From Candida dubliniensis CD36 (taxonomy: Eukaryota; Ascomycota; Pichiomycetes; Serinales; Debaryomycetaceae): a DNA stretch of 64,000 nt. Both the position numbers and the translations under genes were made by a program. The first letter of the stretch is position 1, and every line of letters starts with the position of its first letter. The notes beneath the pieces were generated by a model. It was given only the letters and a program-made list of their open reading frames with translations, was not told the origin of the DNA and searched no databases. The stretch lies in NCBI RefSeq assembly GCF_000026945.1, contig NC_012867.1:2182501-2246500 (forward strand), written 5' to 3'. Of this stretch, positions 57,331 to 64,000 are shown in pieces.

Positions 57331-57717
57331 TTATTGCCTATCCCAGACAGGCTCGTCCTCTTTTCTTCGTTGAACACGTACGATTTCGTAATCGTCAGAT
57401 ACTTGATTCGTGTGATCATTGAGAAGCCCTTGTAAACGGTAGTAGTCGTTTCTTTTGTCAACGGGACGCTTGTTTTCTATCAAATTAAGCATTTCTTCTT
57501 CGCCTAGCTGTTGATACTTTTCGTCGTATTTTTCCCATTTAACTGAGGTGAACTTTTGTAAATAGATAGAGCCAGCAACTATTGACACAAGAAAGGGAAG
57601 ACCAAAAAACAAAAAGTGGTTTTTCTTTACTAGTTTTACATATTTACCAGCCAATGTTTTATCATAAGCTTCCTGCTCTTTTTTTCCACGAAATACACGG
57701 TTACCACTGAATGACAT
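57331..57717 (-). CDS. COX16: Cytochrome c oxidase assembly protein Cox16
   Basis: From ATG 57717 the protein has 128 residues. A short basic N-terminus (MSFSGNRVFRGKKEQEAYD) precedes one transmembrane helix (HFLFFGLPFLVSIVAGSIYL, about 36-55), then an intermembrane-space tail with SVKWEKYDEKYQQLGEEE, the family motif. Cox16 helps Cox1 and Cox2 join during cytochrome oxidase assembly in the inner membrane. S. cerevisiae Cox16 is 118 residues. The frame is open 32 codons further upstream, but that stretch is His/Gln/Asn-rich and not conserved in the family. A TA/CA dinucleotide repeat (57306-57327) ends just at its 3' end. Confidence 0.9.
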   Translation of the reverse strand: MSFSGNRVFRGKKEQEAYDKTLAGKYVKLVKKNHFLFFGLPFLVSIVAGSIYLQKFTSVKWEKYDEKYQQLGEEEMLNLIENKRPVDKRNDYYRLQGLLNDHTNQVSDDYEIVRVQRRKEDEPVWDRQ

Positions 57718-58588
57718 TGCTTGGATGAATTTAGGATGAAGAGAAAGGAGCAGAATTGTGGTTTGATTATGTTGGTTTTTCTGATGGTGATAGTTTGTTT
57801 TGAAAAGTTGCACGACTTGTAGTCGCCGATCTGTTGGCTTATAAACTATTTTGTATCAAGGCAACCAATGACTGCGTTGATTATTCAGATTGATGAAAAA
57901 ATTCTTGTATCAGATATAATTGGTGATATAGATATAGCTATCGAGTCAGTTGTTTAGAAGCCAAGCTTGAATTAGAAGTTAACCGCGATAATTTCGTGCT
58001 TGTACTACACAAGATAATTGCTAGCAGATCCTTATGGTCAGGGTATGCGGAACATGCTTGAAAGTGATTCATCAATGTAAATGTTGTTGTATCTGATATT
58101 TATTTTGTACAGCTTTCGCAAAAATACATACCAATTTTTAATCTCAATCACATTTTATGGGTGTAGTACAATGATGCAGATCGGATTATTCAAACCCACT
58201 GGTATGCGATATAAATCATTCGATAAAATGCACAAACTGTGGTTTAGGGGGATGGTCAAGCTAAGGGCATTATGAAGATCCTTAAACAGATCTCAATTAA
58301 AACAACAACTAATGAGATCAACAAAAAACTCTATCAAAAACCAAGATTGGGTAACAGCCACCACATTTTGTCTTGTTAATTTCCATGCTCAATGATACCA
58401 CTTTTGCATGCATTAGATAAGAGGACTTACGTTGCAAAATATTTGAATTGTCAGCTTTCTTTTTGTCTTGTTTTTTTTTTTTTTTTTTTGGCGCCACAGT
58501 TCACAATCAGCTAGTACCAAAACTTATAAAAGTGCTGACTAGGACTAGGACTAGGTGATGTGATTTCTTTTCTCTATGTAAGTCAAAA
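57718..58588. promoter_or_regulatory. Intergenic region COX16-SEO1-like, transporter promoter
   Basis: This 871 bp divergent gap has one GATAAG (58416-58421), several weaker GATA cores, a T18-type run near 58471, a TATAAAAG box (about 58526-58533), and a tandem GACTAG-G repeat (about 58538-58556). GATA sites would suit nitrogen-regulated permease control (Gln3/Gat1), an inference. A 64-codon frame at 58081-58275 has no recognisable features. Confidence 0.5.
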
Positions 58589-60160
58589 ATGGTAGATCAC
58601 AGCGAGTCGATTGGTACAACCCCCCAGAAAGATAACGTCAGTATCACTGAAATCTCTCAAGACGAGATATCACAAAATAATGATACACCTTATATTGACA
58701 TCAGTCTAAACCTAGATGAAGAGGAACTACAACGCAGACAAAACTCCAAATGGTTTCAAGTGAAAAAATTCTGGTGGGATGGAACTGGGAAGCACCCAAG
58801 GGAGCAACAGTACTTGATGAAATTGGATTTTTTCTTATTAACCTCGTCGTGCTTAGGGTATTTCATTAAAAACTTGAACCAAACAAACGTTACCACTGCT
58901 TATGTCAATGGCATGGATGAGTACTACGGCATGAACAAAAACCAATACAACTACCTTTTGACAATGTTCACTATTGGATACATTATTGGACAAATACCAT
59001 CCAACATGCTTTTACATAAAGTTTCCATCAGATACTATTTAGCTGGGTTGGAAATTTTATGGGCATTTTTCACCCTCATTATGATTGCCGTACCATCTCA
59101 CAGAATCAAGGCCTTATATGCATTGAGGTTTCTTTCTGGATTTACTGAAAGTGCATATTTCCCGTGTTTGGAATACATCCTTGGTGCACATTACAGCAAA
59201 GACGAAGTCAGTAAAAGAAGTGCATGGTTTGCCATTTCTGGTAATTTGAGTGGTATTGTATCGGGTCCTTTGCAACAGGCAATTATTAAACGGTTTAGCA
59301 AGTCAAGTATGCCACCTTTCAAATGGATGTTTGTCTTTGATGCAGTTATCAGTTTCCCCATCGGAATATACACTCTTTTTGCTAATCCCAACACTCCATC
59401 AACAACAAACCTGTGGTATTTCACAGAAGACGATAAAAAGGTTGGATTGGAACGCCGGAGATTGATTGGAGCTGAGATAAACACTAAAACAAACTATTCC
59501 TGGAAGAAAATAAAATCATTCTTTAACACATGGCATATATATGTGTTTCCTATTTTGTTCTTGTGTTACAACAATGCATGTTCAGCCATAGGGCAGCCCA
59601 CATTTCAAACGTGGCTAAAACTTTCCCTCCATAAACCGTCAAGTGTTTATAATAGCTACCCCTCCATTGTAAGTGGTGTTGGTATTGTCATGGCCTTGTT
59701 GTTTGCATACCTTAATAATTATCTTGGCGGCAGGAAAAATGTTTGGTTCGTTAATGCTTTCTTCATACCATTAATAATTGGCTGTGCATTGTTGGCAAAA
59801 TGGAATATCCCAATTGGACTCCACTATCTCTGCTACTTTTTGGTTGGGGTGCCTACCTCGTGGGGCCAGCCATTCATTTTTTCATGGATAAATCGATTGT
59901 TGTATCACAATGACATGAAACGAAACTTTGTTGTTGTTGTCACCAACACGTTACCCTACGTTACTGGAGCGTTTGTCCCGATTTTTGTTTGGAACACCAA
60001 CGATAAACCGAAATATTTTATTGGATTTAGTTATACTGCTGCATTGTCTGCTTTGGGATTGATTGCTACTTTTGTTGCTCATTACTTGACTGTCCACGAT
60101 GAAAAAGGTGTTACTCTAAAGGATTTGGAACTGTATGGATCCACTGAGTTTAGCAAATAA
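58589..60160 (+). CDS. SEO1: Anion:cation symporter of the allantoate permease family (Seo1-like)
   Basis: The 523-residue protein has a hydrophilic N-terminus (about 90 residues) and 12 predicted membrane segments of the major facilitator type. Family marks of the Dal5/Tna1/Seo1 group are present: [44 protein letters not shown], and the [16 protein letters not shown] block. Such proteins import organic anions or small nitrogen compounds; Seo1 affects ethionine sulfoxide sensitivity. The substrate is not deducible. I use SEO1 on family likeness and remembered gene order. It ends 13 bp from IAH1. Confidence 0.75.
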   Translation: MVDHSESIGTTPQKDNVSITEISQDEISQNNDTPYIDISLNLDEEELQRRQNSKWFQVKKFWWDGTGKHPREQQYLMKLDFFLLTSSCLGYFIKNLNQTNVTTAYVNGMDEYYGMNKNQYNYLLTMFTIGYIIGQIPSNMLLHKVSIRYYLAGLEILWAFFTLIMIAVPSHRIKALYALRFLSGFTESAYFPCLEYILGAHYSKDEVSKRSAWFAISGNLSGIVSGPLQQAIIKRFSKSSMPPFKWMFVFDAVISFPIGIYTLFANPNTPSTTNLWYFTEDDKKVGLERRRLIGAEINTKTNYSWKKIKSFFNTWHIYVFPILFLCYNNACSAIGQPTFQTWLKLSLHKPSSVYNSYPSIVSGVGIVMALLFAYLNNYLGGRKNVWFVNAFFIPLIIGCALLAKWNIPIGLHYLCYFLVGVPTSWGQPFIFSWINRLLYHNDMKRNFVVVVTNTLPYVTGAFVPIFVWNTNDKPKYFIGFSYTAALSALGLIATFVAHYLTVHDEKGVTLKDLELYGSTEFSK

Positions 60161-60173
60161 AACAAGGTGGTGT

Positions 60174-60938
60174 TTATGCAAAAATTGACGACAAATCCTT
60201 GGGATCAATCAGTTTCCAATCACAAAGATGCAAAGGCAAATTCTCTGGAGCCATTTCAGGGTAACTTTCTCTGATAGCACGTACGATCTCTTTGAATAGG
60301 ATTTTATAGGATTTTGTAGTGAAATGAATTCCATCAGTAACAATCTCGGCCAAGCTGTCTCCAATTTGCCATTTGTCGTTGTCTACGGAAATCTCAAATA
60401 GTTGCTCCTTTGTCCATCCTTGGTGTTGTCTAAGGATATTCCATGTGTCTATAAATACCACGTTGTTCTGACTAGCGACTTCTTTAGCTGCTTCAGAATA
60501 CTCTAATAGTATTTTGTTGGTAGTTGGATCTCTATCAATTGGCCGTCCTCTCTCTGCAAGCATTTGTTGCGCCATCTTTGGGTCATGCAACCCCGGCCCA
60601 ATTACAATGGGCTTGATACCTTTGTCCAATGCCATTTGCACCATAGCAGTGATATTGTCCTTGTATCTGTCTAAGTCGACCGTCTGTATATCATTGATAT
60701 AATCGTATGCATCGTTAGTGCCAAAAAAAATCGTCATCAATTTGATATTAGCTTCTGCTTGTAAAATTTTCGGAAGAATTAGCCTCGCGTGTTCTGAGTT
60801 GTATCCACTGAAACCACGATTAATAACATCCAATCTTCTCATGTACACATTCTGTAATGCTGGATGCAAGCCATACTCATGGCTACAACTAAACTGAGTA
60901 ATTGAGTCGCCGAACAATATGAATTTACCGTATTCCAT
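60174..60938 (-). CDS. IAH1: Isoamyl-acetate-type esterase (SGNH hydrolase) Iah1
   Basis: From ATG 60938 the protein has 254 residues. SGNH blocks are complete: block I FGDSITQ with nucleophile S12, block II RGFSGYNS, block III FFGTNDA, and block V DGIHFTTKSY with the catalytic Asp/His. S. cerevisiae Iah1 (238 residues) hydrolyses acetate esters such as isoamyl acetate. The frame extends 18 codons upstream to Lys-rich poly(A)-derived sequence, so I use the ATG before MEYGKFILF. It is divergent from MAL2, sharing a 284 bp promoter. Confidence 0.92.
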   Translation of the reverse strand: MEYGKFILFGDSITQFSCSHEYGLHPALQNVYMRRLDVINRGFSGYNSEHARLILPKILQAEANIKLMTIFFGTNDAYDYINDIQTVDLDRYKDNITAMVQMALDKGIKPIVIGPGLHDPKMAQQMLAERGRPIDRDPTTNKILLEYSEAAKEVASQNNVVFIDTWNILRQHQGWTKEQLFEISVDNDKWQIGDSLAEIVTDGIHFTTKSYKILFKEIVRAIRESYPEMAPENLPLHLCDWKLIDPKDLSSIFA

Positions 60939-61061
60939 AATTGCTATGTAGTTGGTAAAAAATAATTTTTTTTTTTTTTTTTCTTGACCCACGCCATTCT
61001 GAAATTATAAAGTGTCAGATTGTGAATGCTAGTTTTGTGCAACAAGACTGAGCAAGGCCGT

Positions 61062-61076
61062 CGGTGAATATTTCGG
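61062..61076 (+). promoter_or_regulatory. CGG-N9-CGG zinc-cluster site upstream of MAL2
   Basis: Two CGG half-sites are separated by exactly nine bases about 150 bp upstream of the MAL2 ATG. S. cerevisiae MAL activators bind similarly spaced half-sites (MGC-N9-MGS in the literature as I recall), and C. albicans Suc1 is a related zinc-cluster activator of maltose genes. Direct match; factor identity inferred. A TATAAAAA sequence lies about 90 bp before the ATG. Confidence 0.45.
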
Positions 61077-61222
61077 AATAATTCAAACATGGGGAGAGGG
61101 AAGGTCATAGACGACAACAAACACGGTTAGGGTATAAAAATGGGGCAAAATTTTTCATCAAAATTTTTCAGAGCTTTTTTGTTTTTTTCTTATCCCATTA
61201 ACGATACAACTAACTTTAGAAG

Positions 61223-62950
61223 ATGATTGAACGCAAGTGGTGGAAAGAAGCTGTCGTTTATCAAATTTGGCCTGCATCCTACAAGGATTCAAATGGTGAT
61301 GGTATTGGTGACATTCAAGGAATTATTTCCAAATTGAACTATATTGCGAGTTTGGGAGTGACAACCGTATGGTTGAGTCCTATGTATGAGTCGCCTCAAG
61401 ATGACATGGGCTATGATGTTTCCGATTACGAAAATGTCTACAGCAAATACGGAACGTTGCAGGACATGGAGGAGTTAATTGCTGGTTGTCATGACAGAGG
61501 CTTGAGGTTGATACTAGACTTGGTTATCAACCACACATCAGTTGAACACAAATGGTTCAAAGAGTCGAGGCTGTCGAGGGACAATCCAAAAAGAGATTGG
61601 TACATTTGGAAGCCACCTAGATTGGATAGCAACGGTAACAAACACCCACCAAATAATTGGGGCTCTTATTTTTCTGGGTCGGCATGGAAGTATGATGAGT
61701 TGACTGGTGAATACTACTTGCACTTGTTTGCTGAGTCACAACCAGATTTGAATTGGGAGAATGAAGAGTGCAGAACAGCTATTTACAACTCGGCCATCAA
61801 GTTTTGGTTAGATAAGGGTGTTGATGGGTTCAGAATCGATACTGCGGGAATGTACTCGAAATACCAACACTTCAAAGATGCACCTATTGTTTTCCCTGAG
61901 TCTGAGTTTCAGCCTTGTGAAATTTACCATAAGCATGGTCCCAGAATCCACGAATTCCACAAGGAAATTGCAGAAGTGATGGAGCCATACAATACCATGA
62001 CGGTTGGAGAAGTTGGTCATTCAACCAAGGAGCAGGCATTAAAGTATGTTAGTGCTGCGCAAAAAGAAATGAATATGATGTTCTTGTTTGATGTTGTTGA
62101 GTTGGGTTCAGACCCTCGTGACAGGTTCCGTTACCATGGATTTGACTTGATTGATTTCAAGAAAGCTATCAAGTCACAAGGTGAGTTTGCTGAAGGAACA
62201 GATGCTTGGTCTACAGTGTTTATTGAGAACCATGATCAACCTAGAGCCATTAGTAGATTTGGTAATGATTCTCCAGAGTACCGGGTTTTGTCAGGTAAGG
62301 CACTTGCCATGTTGCAATGTCTTCTCACAGGGACTTTGTTTATTTATCAAGGACAGGAGATTGGAATGACCAATGTACCAAGATCATGGTCTATTGAGGA
62401 GTATAAGGATATCAACACTATTAACTACTACAATGCGTTTAAAGAAAAGTATGGTCAAGATGCAGATTTCAAGGAGAAAGAGGCCAAGTTACTTGATGTC
62501 ATTAATCTTTTAGCTAGAGATAATTCTAGAACCCCAGTCCAGTGGAATTCTAAGGAGTATGCTGGGTTTTCCGATACTGAACCCTGGATGAGAGTCAATG
62601 ACAACTATAAGGAAATTAATGTTGAGTGTCAAGACAGGGATTACAATTCGTTGCTCTACTTTTATCGAAAGTTATTGAGGATCAGGTCGTTGTACAAGGA
62701 TCTTTTTGTTTATGGGGAAATGAAATTTTTAGGATTCAATGATAAGAAGGTTTTCACATTTATCAAGAAGGCGCCTCCATCTGTTATTGCGGCATACGTA
62801 GTTATCAATTTCAGCACTGAGGAAGTCAAGTTTGAGCAGTTGCTTAAAGGACATTACAGGTTTGTGATTGCCAATATGGACACCGACCGTGATGAAGTTT
62901 TGGCCCCATATGAGGCTAGATTGTATATGGTTGACTATAAATACTATTAG
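61223..62950 (+). CDS. MAL2: Maltase / alpha-glucosidase (GH13)
   Basis: The 575-residue protein is a cytosolic GH13 alpha-glucosidase. It starts KWWKEAVVYQIWPASYKDSNGDGIGD, the family hallmark. Catalytic residues by alignment are nucleophile D206 (GFRIDTAGM), acid/base E263 (TVGEVGH) and D338 (ENHDQPR). The VINHTS and LDLVINH blocks are in place. It hydrolyses maltose and sucrose taken up by a maltose permease. C. albicans Mal2 is about 570 residues. I see no signal peptide. No permease or activator neighbour is in the window, so the yeast MAL cluster arrangement is not apparent here. Confidence 0.92.
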   Translation: MIERKWWKEAVVYQIWPASYKDSNGDGIGDIQGIISKLNYIASLGVTTVWLSPMYESPQDDMGYDVSDYENVYSKYGTLQDMEELIAGCHDRGLRLILDLVINHTSVEHKWFKESRLSRDNPKRDWYIWKPPRLDSNGNKHPPNNWGSYFSGSAWKYDELTGEYYLHLFAESQPDLNWENEECRTAIYNSAIKFWLDKGVDGFRIDTAGMYSKYQHFKDAPIVFPESEFQPCEIYHKHGPRIHEFHKEIAEVMEPYNTMTVGEVGHSTKEQALKYVSAAQKEMNMMFLFDVVELGSDPRDRFRYHGFDLIDFKKAIKSQGEFAEGTDAWSTVFIENHDQPRAISRFGNDSPEYRVLSGKALAMLQCLLTGTLFIYQGQEIGMTNVPRSWSIEEYKDINTINYYNAFKEKYGQDADFKEKEAKLLDVINLLARDNSRTPVQWNSKEYAGFSDTEPWMRVNDNYKEINVECQDRDYNSLLYFYRKLLRIRSLYKDLFVYGEMKFLGFNDKKVFTFIKKAPPSVIAAYVVINFSTEEVKFEQLLKGHYRFVIANMDTDRDEVLAPYEARLYMVDYKYY

Positions 62951-62994
62951 TAGATTAAAATATATATATATATATTAAACAAAAACGATACAAA

Positions 62995-64000
62995 CTAGAT
63001 GGTGTCTACGATATCATTGAACCAGAATCCAGAAAGAACCACGACGTAAATCAACATCAATATGACCCCTTTAAAGTAGTTTGATTTACCCTCGGCATAT
63101 ATGTATGTAAACAAATATATTGAAATGAGCGTGGCAATGATGTCCCAGCGTGGGAAAATCAACGTGAATGTTTGCTCGACGTTTTCAAAATTCTGGTATA
63201 TTGAATAAAGAACTAAGCAAGGAATTTGGATCAAGACCACTTGCAACGCGTATGCACTTCCAATCTCCAACGACAAGGCGACGTTTCCGCCTACGGCAAA
63301 AGATATGGCATTAAGAAATTCAGTTGTGTTTGGGACCAATGCAAAAACCGTCAAACCCAAGAATTTGGGGTTAATGGGAAAGTCTGCCAAAATCGAGTCG
63401 ACGTTATCGACCAATATTTCGGCTATAATGGCATACAAAATGGTGGCACCTAATAAGATAATTGTCGATTTGGATCGTGACCAATTGGGCGCGTCATGGC
63501 CACCAACCTGATCCTCTTCTTCCTTGTTTGACTCTTGGGTAGTGTTTGCTGGTTTTGTTGGTGCTGATAATGGGGTAAGTTTTGGAGTTGAGATACCTGG
63601 TGGTTTGGGTGTTTGAACGGGTGTGGTCATACTGACGACACTATTTGACCTGAAATAGTCGTCACGTTTGGTTTCATGGGAAGTTGTTGCCCAAATCAAA
63701 GACGCGTGAGTTCTCAAAGTGAAAAATAACCCACAAACGTATGCTGCAAATAAGGCAACCGTTACAATCAATGAAAACGGTTTAATGATGTTAAAGTATA
63801 GCGAATCCAAGACGAACGCCGGTTGAATGAATCGGCATCGGTTGCAGTCTTCTTCCGCGGCAGACGATTCGCACCCGTTGCACTTTATTTCGTAGGTTCC
63901 ATACATTTGATAGAAAATCGATGGGGCAAACATCACCACCATGGCATACAGCAACATGGTTGAGGACACACCAGCAGATCTTGGATTGTATCTTTGTGTT
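62995..64000 (-). CDS. VNX1: Vnx1-like vacuolar cation/H+ exchanger, C-terminal part (N-terminus off window)
   Basis: The reading frame continues to the window edge; the apparent start at 63969 is a GTG inside an open frame that extends upstream, so this is a 3' fragment (about 335 residues). Membrane segments flank a cytosolic Pro/Thr-rich loop (about 110-170 in the fragment). The CaCA-family alpha-2 repeat is clear: FLGLTVFALVPNTTEFLNAISFAVGGN, then LEIGSAYALQVVLIQIPCLVLYS. This Vnx1-type signature, with NTTEF instead of GNAAEH, suggests a low-affinity monovalent cation/H+ exchanger of the vacuole rather than Vcx1. It is convergent with MAL2 by 44 bp. A CGGCxxxDDS-type cysteine cluster (CNGCES..DCNRC) is present in a loop. 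Confidence 0.75.
   Translation of the reverse strand, partial: TQRYNPRSAGVSSTMLLYAMVVMFAPSIFYQMYGTYEIKCNGCESSAAEEDCNRCRFIQPAFVLDSLYFNIIKPFSLIVTVALFAAYVCGLFFTLRTHASLIWATTSHETKRDDYFRSNSVVSMTTPVQTPKPPGISTPKLTPLSAPTKPANTTQESNKEEEDQVGGHDAPNWSRSKSTIILLGATILYAIIAEILVDNVDSILADFPINPKFLGLTVFALVPNTTEFLNAISFAVGGNVALSLEIGSAYALQVVLIQIPCLVLYSIYQNFENVEQTFTLIFPRWDIIATLISIYLFTYIYAEGKSNYFKGVILMLIYVVVLSGFWFNDIVDTI

Noticed and set aside
58081..58275. 64-codon frame upstream of the SEO1-like gene
   Set aside because: Short, no recognisable domain, placed in a promoter gap.

Overview
This window is nuclear DNA from a CUG-clade budding yeast, most likely Candida albicans or a close sister such as C. dubliniensis. 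It is AT-rich, packed with mostly intronless genes of fungal type, and full of long poly(dA:dT) promoter tracts. A CTG codon sits where the glutamate 5-kinase PUA domain normally has the serine of its NYS motif, which fits CUG read as serine. From memory, unverified, the order CKA1-CPR6-RPO21 ... SEO1-like-MAL2 resembles one end of a C. albicans chromosome (probably R).

I support 42 protein genes, two of them cut by the window edges. Left third (1-25 kb): a truncated SET-domain methyltransferase, HCR1 (eIF3j), an unrecognised S/T-rich protein, TRS31, ARD1, PNO1, MDM31, SPP2, ELG1, SPT3, BFR2, KRE1, EIF4E, a BEM46-type hydrolase, RTC1, SLD5 and PAC11. Middle (25-44 kb): SCC1/MCD1, a 1.47 kb gap with decayed LTR-like sequence, a flavohemoglobin, PRO1, a VPS3-like protein, COQ2, APC11, BPL1, PIH1, a MATE transporter, LTV1, CKA1 and CPR6. 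Right third (44-64 kb): RPO21 with its heptad CTD, POP3, RFC4, VPS52, HMI1, RTT103, CSM1, a LYAR-type zinc-finger protein, COX16, a SEO1-like permease, IAH1, the maltase MAL2, and a truncated VNX1-like exchanger.

The genes are core housekeeping functions: translation and ribosome biogenesis (HCR1, EIF4E, PNO1, BFR2, LTV1), replication and chromosome cohesion (ELG1, SLD5, RFC4, SCC1, CSM1), transcription (SPT3, RPO21, RTT103), membrane traffic (TRS31, VPS3-like, VPS52, RTC1) and mitochondria (MDM31, COQ2, HMI1, COX16). They are not arranged as functional clusters. Convergent pairs are extremely tight (gaps of 6-44 bp, and three pairs overlapping by 4-18 bp). Several promoters hold textbook sites that match the gene: ACGCG/MCB elements at ELG1, RFC4 and SCC1, a Gcn4 site at PRO1, a perfect heat-shock element at CPR6, a PAC motif at BFR2, and a CGG-N9-CGG zinc-cluster site at MAL2.

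I found no rRNA, tRNA, CRISPR array, intact transposon or anything I would defend as a new biological system. The least explained items are the unrecognised ORF at 2573-3586, the 923 bp gap at 6300-7222, and the repeat-bearing gap at 27.3-27.9 kb. All names come from recognising families by eye, without database searches.
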